Shown piece after piece: positions 22,279 through 33,033 of a stretch of DNA of 64,000 bases (position 1 is the first letter of the stretch; each line of letters begins with the position of its first letter). The notes beneath the pieces were generated by a model that ran no database searches, had not been told where the DNA came from, and saw nothing but the letters and a program-made list of their open reading frames with translations. Location of the stretch: the NCBI GenBank assembly GCA_037126765.1, contig JBBCBC010000016.1:558001-622000 (forward strand). Direction: 5' to 3'. This DNA is from Stenogyne calaminthoides. Lineage: Eukaryota > Streptophyta > Magnoliopsida > Lamiales > Lamiaceae. Position numbers and translations under genes: made by a program.

Positions 22279-23473
22279 TGGAGCGTTTGATGGAGGATCT
22301 GTGTCTTTTCGGAGACGAGGAAAAAGAGATGGTGGTGGGGGTTGATGATTTAGGGGTGGAGGCAGAAAACCTAGATCTATGCGCAGTGGGGAAATTCTTG
22401 ACGGAACAACCTCAAAACTTTGCCTTGAATCGGAGTAGACTTGCAAGTATCTGGAAACTTAAAAAAGGGGTGTCCATTCGTGACATTGGGGATGGAAGAA
22501 TGTTGATCCAATTCTATCATATACTCGATCTGAAAGAATCATGGAGGGTAGCCAGTGGACGGTGGGAAAGCACCCGCTGATGATGCACAAACTAAAGATT
22601 GGAGAAATTCCTACTCAAGTACCGCTGAACCGACCTGCTTTCTGGGTACAGATACACAAGCTGCCTATGGGGACCTTCTCCGAAACTATGGGACGTCAGT
22701 TGGGGAATTTCATCGGAAAATTTATTGAATATGACTCCTCTAATAGAGGATCCCCATGGCTAATCTTATGTGGATTAGGGTGGACATTGATGTTACGCAA
22801 CCACTGAAGAGGAGGAAGAAGTTGAAGGTTGCAGGGGGAACAACGACCACGCTTGAATTCAAATACGAGCATTTATTCATTTTCTGCTTTGTTTGCTGGT
22901 CCGTCTAGGTCATACTGAGCAAACATGTGACATTGTCTTTGATGCGGGGGATGCTGTAGTTGAACGTAAGTGGGGGACAAACCAGATTGCTGCAGACCCG
23001 AGAAAACAATAGCAGAGAGGAGAAAGGTGGCTGAGAGGTGGCGGATCGGCGCCGGAACAGGAGGTTGGAAGAAAGTCGGAAATCAAAGCGGAAATTTGGG
23101 GCGTGGGAAGGTGGTTCCGGATTCTCAGGAAGGAATGAGCGAGACTAGGAATCCCCGAGATTGGGGGATGATAGTTGGCAATATTAATTCAAATATGGGT
23201 GATTATGGGCCAACCCATGACGTGGAGCGTTCAAACTTAATCAGGGTCAATCATTGCTTTGTTCCGGTCAATGAACAAGTGGATAGTGAAAATGACGAAG
23301 ATACCCTTAATGACCCCCGTAAACGCAAACGAGTCCAAAATGGTACAGGAAAAGAGGCTGCAATATTGAATGACGACGATAAGGATCAAGATGGGGAGAC
23401 AGTGCCTATGGTGGAAAAAAACAACAAGCATTTTTTAACGGCGGGCCCTGGCAAGGGGGCTTGCCGGGAATAA
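22279..23473 (+). pseudogene. LINE ORF1 (DUF4283/CCHC RNA-binding protein), frameshifted
   Basis: ORF1 proteins of plant L1 elements bind the element RNA. The likely start MERLMEDLCLFGDEE is at 22279. The DUF4283 region (FALNRSRLASIWK, then a frame change near 22540-22560 into MMHKLKIGEIP, FWVQIHKLP and the GRQLGNFIGKFIEYD motif) is recognisable. Near 22886-22935 a CCHC knuckle (CFVC...GH...TC) is spread over two frames, indicating a one-base shift. The C-terminal part is basic and acidic patches ending GKGACRE. The stop TAA at 23471-23473 overlaps the ORF2 start (TAATG). Confidence 0.82.
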
Positions 23474-26400
23474 TGATTATCCTAAGTTGGAATTGTAGGG
23501 GCTTGGGTCCGGGCCCTACAATTCCCGCGCTAGGCAAATTCGTTAGAGTTCGTCGCCCTAATGTACTTTTTATTTTTGAAACGTTGTCTTTTGGTGTTCG
23601 TTTAGAGGCTTTACGTGTTCGCCTCCATTTTGATTCTTGTATTTTTGTTGATTGTGTGGGTCGCAGTGGTGGAATCGCTGTTTTTTGGAATAATAATACA
23701 CATGCTTCTATCTTGTCTTATTCTAACAACCACATTGATCTTAGTATTAATGATCCTGAGGGAGTTTGGCGCCTTACTGGATACTATGGCTTCCCAGAAC
23801 GTAGTAGACGCCAGAGTTCTTGGCAATTATTGAGACACTTGAGCAATGTTAATGATCACCCGTGGATGTGTATAGGGGACTATAATGATCTGCTAACGTC
23901 GGCAGACAAATGGGGAAGTGTCGAGCACCCACAATGGCTCTTCAGGGGTTTTCGGGATGCAATCATGGATTGTAATTTATCAGATGTGCCTGTTTGGGTT
24001 ATACGTGAAAGTATGCTTTTACTTTGTATAACCTATGTATTGAACACTTATTTACTGAAATAAATTATTTATCATTGTTGCTTTAAATATGATTGAATGT
24101 TATATATATTTATTGCAAACCGTTCATATAATAACACATGTTACATTGTAGTTAACGTGGTGATACCAGATCACAGAAGATCACGTTAACAGTCCCTTGT
24201 AAACTAGTGCGTGTTTCACAACTTAGATAGACCCGAACAATCTATTGGTAGAAGTTGATGTGTAAGGCTCAGATTGACTTGTCTTGACTAAGAGATTACA
24301 CTAGTGCATTCGATGTGCTGAAGCGGACCTGCAGAGAGGATAAACTCATTCGCACTGACTTAAGGGGTGAAGAGTTAGACCTCAGTGGTTGTTGATTTCT
24401 TAATCTCTGTCACTTAATAAGGACCGTGTGCGATTAGTAATTATTGCTTTGACTTATAAATGGAAAGATAATCATTGAGACTTCGATACCCTATATCTTG
24501 GGCAATAATATTAATTGTACGACAGTTGCTAAGATTAATACAGAGAATCGTGTGCTTGCAAAGTCTTGCGTGATTGGTCCCCTTGGTAGGCTCGGAACCT
24601 TTATCATTCCAAATCTTGCAAGTGGAATTAATTTTCCGGTATGGATAATAAAGCTGAGCTGTCCTTACTCCAAGGATAAATATATTAATTAATATAAAGC
24701 TTTTCAGTGGCATAATTAATTAATGGACTAAATAATCTTAAACAAGGGATATAATAACCGGGAGCCATATTACCGTAATATGGGTTAAGGTTGGATAGTG
24801 CAATATTAATTATATAGTGATATTAATTAATATTAATGGGCTGAATTATATTATGGCTCAATATTGAAATTCAGAAGCCCATTGGAAGGTCCATTTTAAT
24901 TCTCCTAAAGGCCCCTCAAGTAGCCCAATTATAGTCCAATAAACAAAAAGTGTTTAAAATAAAATAAATTATTGTTGCATTATTATTTCCTTGTTTTTTT
25001 CAAAATTTTACAGAAAAAGAAGGAGAAGAATTTTCTTGAAAAGATTTTATGGAAAGGAGATAAGTATTCTTGGAATACAAGATTATCCCATAAATTCAAG
25101 AAATCTCCCACTTGGTTTCTTTAATGAGATTTTCGAAAAATATGTATAAAGAAATGGAAGAAAGATTTTCTTGATTTTTTTGGAAAGATTTTATGGAGAA
25201 AGATATGTATTTTTGGAATACAAGAATATCTCAAAAATTCAAGAAAGACCAAATCTTGCAAATCTTCTTGTAATTTTCGAAATATTAGGCTAAATAAGGG
25301 TGTGAGATTTTTGTGGAAAAATACACATGGAAAGAAGAATATATATGATATATTCAAGATTTCTTGAAGATCAAGAAAAGATGTTTCCTAACCCTATTTT
25401 GAGCCCTAAATTTCGTCCCCCTCTCTATTATAAATAGGGGATGAATGTTTCATCCCCAAGACACAGGAATTGATCTTTTTTTCGGAAAAATATCAACGTC
25501 GATAAAATATCAAATATTTTGAAACGTCGACAATTTGTATTTTTTCGAAAAATTTCAATTGCGTGCAAAAATTTCATGTGCTGGAAATATTAGAAATCCA
25601 CAAAGGTGGTGCAACAATTTTATTTTTTCCTTTGTTTTATAAATTGTTCATCGGAGAACCTCCCACCGGGTTATTGAGCGAGGACTTGGGAATACTTGAG
25701 AAGGACTTTTGGTTGGTAGCCAGATACTTGATCCTGTCCATCTCAGACCGTCTCTCCAACGGGTACGTTTACGTAAACTCCTAGAAATTCCGCATGCTAG
25801 GACCTTTTACGTGTTTTTATTTTCATGTCGTTGTTGGCGTAATTATTATTTGAATTCACTTAGGTAAATTCATGCTAGTAATAATTGTTAATTTAAATTT
25901 ATGTTTATGAGGTCATCCCGATAGATCCTGGCAAATGTTATCCCAACAGTGCCGTTATCCGGGTATCGCTATACCTAGTTCTGGGGTAGAGATCCAAATA
26001 ACTTGGTGGAACAACGGCTTGACCGAGCTATGGGCACTCCGACGTGGCATGAACGTTTTCACAGGGCAGCAATCACTAATCTGGTGGCACCCACCTCTGA
26101 TCACAATCCAATTTTATTGGATACATCCCCACTTGCATTGCGGACAAGAAAACACATTTTTAGATTTGAAAACAGGTGGATTTTTGAAGCAGATATGAGA
26201 GTTGTAGTTCGGAGAAGCTGGTTAGGGTTCCTTGACCTGGATATTTTAAGCAGGTTAAGCGCAACAGGAGAAATCCTTATGCTTTGGGGTAATAGAGCGG
26301 ACTCCAAATTTTGGCTCGATAAAAGACAACTCGAGCGCAGGATTGATGAGTTGCATGGCAACCACAGTGTGAATGGGAGCAGGGAGTTCGAGGAGGCGAA

Positions 26401-29400
26401 GTGCGAACTGGGGCGCCTAATGGTGCAGGAAGAAAAGTTTTGGAGACAAAGGGCAAAAATATTTTGGCTAACTGATGGAGACGTGAACTCCAAATTCTTC
26501 CACCGGACTGCCTCGGCTCACAAGAAGAGGAATACAATTATGAGATTGTTGAATGATCATGGGGTGTGGATTGAAAATCAAGCGGGCTTATGCACAATTG
26601 TTGGAGAATATTTCAGCAACCTATTCCAGGCAAGTGACAATGTTGAGATTGACGACCAATTCTTAGAGCCAATAAATACTATGATATCGGAGGAGCAGAA
26701 TAATGAATTGGTAAGGGACTTTACAAGTGCGGAGTTTCTCCAAGCAATTAAACAGATGCACCCAGACAAAGCGCCGGGACCAGATGGCTTTAACCCGGCT
26801 TTCTTTCAACAGTGCTGGGATACAGTAGGGGATGATGTATTTAAAGAGGGAGTCAAGTGGTTGGAGGAAGGGTCCTTCCACGACTTCTTGAACAACACCA
26901 ACGTTGTCTTAATGCCGAAAGTTGATACCCCACAAACAATTTGTGACATGCGCCCTATATCCCTCTGCAATGTGGTGTATAAGATCATTTCGAAGGTTCT
27001 TTGCAATAGGTTGAAAAGGGTTCTCCCGGGTTTAGTGGATAAGGCCCAGTCAGCCTTTGTGGTAGGGAGGGCAATTCAAGATAACGTCGTGGTGGCCTTT
27101 GAGATGTTACATGCGATGAAGAATAGAAGACGAGGGAATATAGGGGACCTGGCGCTGAAAATTGATATCAGCAAAGCCTATGACATAGTTGATTGGCAAT
27201 ATCTTGAGAAGATACTTTAGAAATTGGGGTTTTCTAAAACATGGGTGGGATGGATGCGACTTTGTGTGCGATCGGTTCGGTACTCCATCAAAGTTAATGA
27301 GGATTTTGTTGGTCCTATCACTCCAGGTCGTGGTCTAAGGCAAGGTGACCCTTTGTCACCTTATCTTTTCATAGTGTGCACGGAAGGATTATCGGCTGCG
27401 TTAAATAGAGCTTGCGCGAACAGAGCTCTCCATGGTAATCGAGTATGTCGAGGAGCGCCCCAGATTTCGCATTTGTTATTTGTCGATGATAGCCTGTTGT
27501 TCTGCAATGCATCGGTGGAGGAATGTACACACCTTAAAAGAGATTTTGAGTGACTATGAGAGGGTGTCGGGGCAAGCTATAAACTACGAGAAATCCGGAG
27601 TGTTCTTTAGTAGCAATGTTCGGATGGAATGAAGAGAGGAGTTGAAAAACATCCTGGGTGTAGCAAACCCGTTGAACACTGGAAGATACCTAGGACTACC
27701 CTCGCTTATTGGTAGGGACAAGAAGGTTATTTTCAAACATAAAGGAATGACTGTGGACGAAGCTTCAGGGATGGAGAGGCCGAAAGCTCTCGAAGGCCGG
27801 AAAAGAGGTCTTTATAAAAGCGGCTGCTCAAGCGATCCCCACGTATTGAATGTCAACTTTTCTTTTACCCTCAACTTTCATTGATGAATTACAAATTATG
27901 ATGAATAAATTTTGGTGGGAAAGCAATGGGGATGCTTCTAAGGGGATTAAGTGGATGGTTTGGGACAAGGTGTGTGTTCGGAAAGATTTAGGAGGCAGGG
28001 GTTTTCGGAATTTGCATTTATTCAACATTGCTCTATTGGGGAAGATGGGGTGGAGGCTTGTGCATGATAGTTCATCACTTGTCTGTAAGGTACTTAAGGC
28101 TAGGTACTTCCCCCAATCATCTTTTTTGGATGTACAATTGGGCTCAAACCTTGGTTACACTTGGACAAGTATTCATGCTTGCCAAGACTTATTGAGAGCG
28201 GGAGCACGGTGAAAAGTGGGATCTGGGAGGAATATTAGAGTATGGGGACAGCCGTGGGTTAAGGATGATGCCAATTTCAGGGTTCAATCATGGTGTCCAC
28301 CGGGGCTGGAGGGCATGCATGTGAACGAACTCATTAACGAAGAGTCGAATACGTGGGACTCTGAGTTAATACACGGCCTTATGGAACCGGGAGAAGCGGG
28401 TCGTATTCTACGAACAGAGTTACCCCCGAGGGGGTGGAAGACAAAATTATATGGCACGGAAGCCGTAACGGCATATACTCAGTGAAGGAAGGTTATAAGC
28501 TTGCTGCAACTTTATGTCATGATCCCATGATGGAAGCCCCGGGAAACTGGAGGTCGTTATGGAACCTGCGTGTTCCGCCGAAGGTGAAAGACTTTTTATG
28601 GAGATCGTGTCGAGATTGCTTGCCAAATCGGGTGAATCTTTATTGAAAGCGGGTTGTGAATGACAAGAGATGTGCACTGTGTGGGGTTTTTGATGAAACA
28701 AATTGGCACGTGTTTATCGATTGGCCCTACGCGATTGAGTGTTGGGAGCGTTCTCAGATGTGGCGAAAATTGGAGGATGCTATTGTACAGGTAGACAGTT
28801 ACAGTGATCTGGTTTTTCATATGTTAAGCACACAACCCAAAGCTACCTCGGAAACGTTTGTAATGGTGTTATGGCAATTATGGAAGGAATGGAATTCAAG
28901 AGTATGGAACTCGGGACGTCAAACACCTACTCAAGTGGTCTTCTCATCCTCAGTGTATCTTAATGAGTGGATTGAGGCGACTAAGCAGACCGCTGCTGTG
29001 ACGGCTCGGGCGGCGGCGCAAATGGGAACCGATAGGGAGAATAATAACGGGTGCACGATGTGGCATAAACCAAGTGCAGGGAAGTTGAAACTAAATGTGG
29101 ATGCTGCGTTCTACGAAGATACCAATCAAACGAGTGTGGGGATGGTGCTACAGGATGAAGACGACATATTGGTCTTGGAAAAGACGAAAGTGATACATGG
29201 GACGGATGGATGTTGATATTGGGGAGGCGATGGGATATCTAGAAGCTCTCTCATGGATGATGGCTCTTGGATTGGACAATGTGGTAGTGGAAGGAGATTC
29301 CAAAATAGCCGTGGATGCCATTAATAACCATGCTTTGCCATCTTCGTTTTCAACCTTTGGAGACTATATTGTAGGTTGTAAGGATATCTTAGTTCATAAT

Positions 29401-29562
29401 CCTACCTTTGGGGTTCAATTTGTTAGAAGGGATGTCAATCGATTGGCTCACGAGTTTGCAAGAATTGCCCATAGTTACGGAGATTCTTATTGTTGGTTAG
29501 ACCCTCCGACCTTTGTGAACGGGCTAATTGACATACCTTGTCGTTACAATAATAAAAGCTAA
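23473..29562 (+). pseudogene. LINE ORF2: endonuclease, reverse transcriptase, RNase H; multiply broken
   Basis: ORF2 nicks target DNA and copies the RNA in place. The APE-type endonuclease starts IILSWNCRGLG at 23476; GDYNDLL lies near 23878. The domain stops at 23990, where a solo LTR intervenes, and resumes in frame at 25954. A TAG (25976-25978) then interrupts it. The reverse transcriptase includes KAPGPDGFNPAFF (26769-26807), RPISLCNVVYKIISK, QSAFVVGR, KIDISKAYD (27161-27187, motif A), a TAG at 27218-27220, GLRQGDPLSPYLF (27335-27373, motif B) and FVDDS (about 27480-27494, motif C, where FADD is usual). Several frame changes follow. A zinc-binding zf-RVT region (FLWRSCRDCLPNRVNLY, then RCALCG...NWHVF) and an RNase H-like domain (NVDAAF near 29096, VVEGDS near 29283) complete it. 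Confidence 0.92.
23991..25948 (+). mobile_element. Solo LTR (1958 bp) inserted in the LINE endonuclease
   Basis: Starts TGTTTGGGTTATACG and ends GTTATCCCAACA, with TG...CA termini that are imperfect inverted repeats. GTGCC flanks it on both sides (23986-23990 and 25949-25953). Dropping the LTR plus one GTGCC makes the LINE endonuclease frame continuous across the join. A promoter-like TATAAATAGGGG lies at about 25430-25441, which gives the + orientation. No gag or pol and no second LTR are present, so it is a solo LTR left by recombination between two LTRs. A degraded relative lies at 1960-3465. Copia or gypsy affiliation cannot be told from the LTR alone. Confidence 0.93.
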
Positions 29563-29598
29563 GTTGTCTGATTTTAAAAAAAAACAGTGAAATTTAAA

Positions 29599-30439
29599 AG
29601 AATAAATTCGATATACCAATATAAATATAATAATTACAGTTCTTTTAAATCATTCAATCAATCATATGAAGTGGATATGAATAATTATTATTAAAATTTC
29701 TCATGCATACGTATCATTCGTATACATCACACGCTGTACATGGATTCCATCCACAAAAATAAATCAAGCCAGGCAGTCAATTTCTTTTTGTATTCTTTAT
29801 GAAGTCATAAAACGTTACTAAATTAGTCAGTTATTTTAACTTTAAATTAAATGTTTTAACCTCTTCTTTATTTTATATTGCATAATACTGCACCCTCTCT
29901 AGAAAAAAAATGTTCCCACTTAATTATGGTGATCGAATCTATGTTCAAATTTCATATTGACGAATTGGACTGTTCAATTTGCATAAGAATATTTCCGAAT
30001 TATAATAACATATTCTTTTTTCCTAAATACACCTAATTTCCTCTATTAAACCACCAAATCAATGTATCATTTAATAAATATTGCAATGTCCCACGTTCTG
30101 GTATTCTTACTTAAAGTCTTCCATGACATGATGAGACATATTGAAATGCGAAAAATTAAGAATAATTAAAATATCAGGCACATCTCCACTAATGTTCAAT
30201 CAATGACCAAGTCAGAGACATTAATTATATAAAAATCAATAATTACAATAAAAGAAAAAGGAACTACTATGCTTTTGAAAAGATTGATTAAGGCCGGCCC
30301 ATTTCTCATTTTCTTTTTTGTCCACAGTTGTTTAATAACCACGTTGGCCCAAGCCCAATTTTATGAGATGCATATGCATAAAAATATTAATATAATCTCA
30401 CAAAACAAACTAACTGAATATTTTATTATACTTCTCAAA
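29599..30439. other. Intergenic, no gene seen
   Basis: AT-rich spacer; 30288-30360 carries several GGCC/GGCCCA motifs (GGCCGGCCCA, TTGGCCCAAGCCCA), as in plant housekeeping promoters, but no gene follows that I can recognise. Confidence 0.45.
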
Positions 30440-31060
30440 ATAGCAAGTGTGTTAGATATCACTCACAGTTTTACACTCTTAACATTCTCTTTTACACACC
30501 TTTGTAGTTTTCACTCTCTCTTTTACATCACCCCCTTTTTTTATTATTTAAAAAAAAAAACACATAAAATATCAAGATTAACCCTTTCATCTGTTTACAT
30601 GTGAAATATTGATCTTACTATTTAAAATTATTTTTTAATTTTTATAGTAAGTTTGAGAATTTTTTCCGAATTCATCTACATAATTCGATTTTTTTTTCGA
30701 AATTTTACAAGTGAAAAAATGATCATTCTGGTTGGAAATATTTTCTGAGATTTTTCGTGTTATTCGAGAAATATTTTCGAACTATTGTACTAACTTCGAA
30801 AAGTTTTTCCGTCTGTTGACATGTGAAATATTGATTCTACTGTTTGAAAATATTTTTTTAATTTTTATAGTACGTTCGAGATTTTTTTTTTGAAATTATG
30901 TATGTAATTTGAAAAAAAAAATCCAAAAACTTACATTTGAAAAAATTAAAGGGAGTGTATAAGAAAGTATAAATTGGGATATTTTGAAAAAATTAGGGGA
31001 GTGTATTTATCACATAGTGGTGTATTTATTAAAAAGGTTAGTGTGAGTAACCTGTTCGAA
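30440..31060. repeat. Possible MITE or foldback with an internal direct repeat
   Basis: A phrase beginning CATGTGAAATATTGAT at about 30597 and again at about 30819 is followed in both copies by TACT(A/G)TTT, TTTTAATTTTTATAGTA and GAGATTTTTT-like text, a direct repeat about 222 bases apart. The outer parts TCACTCACAGTTTTACACTC (left) and GTTAGTGTGAGTAAC (right) are weakly inverted. Assignment to a transposon family is uncertain. Confidence 0.4.
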
Positions 31061-32130
31061 GGAAATAACTAAATAGGCCCATGTGGCCAAAAAATAAAAT
31101 CTTAAAAATCTGGCCCAATTTTATTTGCCCTTCATTGCTCTCATCTCTCTCGCTTGTTTGTTTTTTTTCCCATCGAAAACCCACTTTTCTGGTATCGGCG
31201 CTGCAACCATTGCTAGACCAGCTTCGCGTTGCACAAGCATCGTTGTTGCACCCCTTTCCTCTCTCTCATAAGTTGCCATCGCGGTCGATTGGTCTCGAAA
31301 TTCAATTTTGACTGCCTCTAATTCGATTTCTTTAATTTTAGATTGTTTTTTTGGTTGAACTTTTGATTCGAATAATGAGCAGTGAACTTTGAAAACGGAT
31401 TTGAACAATTGGTTTGAACAGATTGTTGAGACGATTTGTTAGTATCAGAAGAATTAAAGAAATTAGTATTGAATTGATTGAGCAATTGATTTTGAAATAG
31501 GCAACAGGTTATCCTTCAACCATATTAAGGAGGTGTTTTCCATCACTACCAAATAGTGATAATCACTTTTGCTGTGACGGGCAGCTTTGCAAAGAAAAAT
31601 CTGCCCCCTCTAATTGAAGTTGCAAACACACCCCAGGATTAGGGACGGATTTCAGTATATTAATTTGGGGATAAGATTATAATTTAAATAGTTCTTAAAT
31701 TTGTTTACCAATTTTCTTCAAAAAAATATATTTCTAACTTGTTTACCATTTTCCTTAAAAAAAAGTAATTACATCTTTTTCAATTATCCATCTGAATTAC
31801 ATCTCATTCCATTATTTTTACCCACAAAAAATAATTTAATTTAATAATAAAGCAAAAAGACTACAATATTTACAACAAAAATTCATTTTAACACTCTAAA
31901 TACTAATAAATAATCCTCACATTAAAACTCGTGCTAAAAGCAAATGGGTAAATAAATTTAGAACGAAAGTAGTATTAATTACTTAATATTTAAAATTTCA
32001 GAGATAATGTTGTTACTATACTTAAATTCATTGAATTTAATTCTAAAATAACGTTCTAAATTTTGAAGTATATTTAAACTCTTTTTAAAAAAAATACATA
32101 TTAATTGTATAATTAATATTTTATAAAAGA
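31061..32130. other. Intergenic with a leader-like segment
   Basis: 31078-31180 holds GGCCCA motifs followed by CT-rich text (TCATCTCTCTCGCTTG), like a plant core promoter and 5' leader, but the open frames downstream (about 31081-31408) match no known protein. 31525-31640 contains a GTGTTTTCC...GCAAACACACCCC layout that could be a small MITE. The rest is AT-rich and featureless. Confidence 0.4.
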
Positions 32131-32136
32131 TAAATG

Positions 32137-32200
32137 ACAAAGCCCAAAAAAATTGATAAATGGGCTGGGCTGGGCTGGGCTGAAAAAACAGAGAGGGGCC
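32137..32200 (+). promoter_or_regulatory. Likely eIF3a promoter with tandem TGGGCT motifs
   Basis: AAAGCCCAAAA, then four overlapping GGGCTGGGCTG units at about 32161-32182 and GGGGCCGG soon after, lie just upstream of the CT-rich eIF3a leader. TGGGCY (site II, bound by TCP factors) is known to be enriched in promoters of plant translation and ribosomal genes. No clear TATA box was seen. The transcription start is inferred to lie around 32205-32230. Confidence 0.55.
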
Positions 32201-32644
32201 GGTTAAAAAACCTAATCTTCTCTCTCCTTCATTCAGTCATTCTCCAGTTTCTTCTTCAATCGGCGCCGTCGAACGCCAAGCCATCCACCACCTGACCGCC
32301 TCTCACGCCACCCGCTCTCTTTCTCCACCAGATCTCAGGTAACTTTCCTTCTCTCACTTGTTAATTTCAACTGATTTTTGCCAAAAAAATATATGATGAT
32401 TATCGATATATTTTTTGACCGGATAAGTAAGTGACGGCGGCAGATGCCGGTGACTGTAGGGATTGAATATATATTTTTAATATAAAACGATGAGGGGATT
32501 ATGGGATTTTCATAATATTTTGTATCTACTAACCGGACCCAACAAAAAATTCACTTGCACAATATCGACCGGAAATATAAAACATATAAATTTGGCCTTA
32601 AGCAAAACAAAATTCAGCTCAAGCAATTCCAGAGAATAGAGATC

Positions 32645-32682
<38 letters not shown>

Positions 32683-32683
32683 A
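32645..32683. repeat. (TA)n(TG)n microsatellite in eIF3a leader intron
   Basis: A run of AT repeats passes directly into a run of GT repeats. It lies in the intron that separates the untranslated first exon (to 32338) from the exon with the start codon. Confidence 0.9.
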
Positions 32684-33033
32684 ATTGCAGTTTTTCATTT
32701 TGGGGATGCAAGTGTACCCCTTTGTTCTATGGTGGATCCGCCCCTGTACTGGATGCGAACTCTACTCTATTACATCTCCTTTTTGTAGAAGAAAACGTTT
32801 AAATATATTTTAGTTTGAAAGAAATTCAAAGGAAATTAGTTGTTAGATCTATCTGAAGCAATATTCCTCTTGTGCACCTTTATTAGTTCTGAATGGTAAC
32901 AAATCAGTGTATAACTAATGCAGGTCTGGGAGTCTGGGACTCTGATTGTGTTCGTTTACAGGAGCTTTGCATCTTGACTGCACATTACACTTTTGACTGC
33001 CTTGATTGAATTATTTCTCGTTGGAATTTGGAG

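Larger units (their letters stand above)
22015..29598 (+). mobile_element. L1-type LINE with target-site duplication, split by a solo LTR
   Basis: CAGTGAAATTTAAA occurs at 22015-22028 and again at 29585-29598, directly after an A-run (29576-29584). This variable-length duplication plus poly-A tail is the mark of LINE retrotransposition, and it fixes both ends. Without the 1958-bp nested LTR and its 5-bp duplication the element is about 5.6 kb, the usual size of plant L1 elements. It encodes ORF1 (DUF4283-type RNA-binding protein with a CCHC knuckle) and ORF2 (endonuclease, reverse transcriptase, zf-RVT, RNase H-like domain). Many stops and frameshifts show that it is dead. It appears full-length, because a 5' leader of about 250 bases precedes ORF1. 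Confidence 0.93.

Noticed and set aside
23991..25948. An intron within the LINE endonuclease
   Set aside because: TG...CA ends with a 5-bp duplication, no GT-AG ends, and a homologous copy at 1960-3465 show that it is an LTR.
26101..26537. Minus-strand open frames within the LINE
   Set aside because: Shadows of ORF2; the plus strand carries the recognisable reverse transcriptase motifs.
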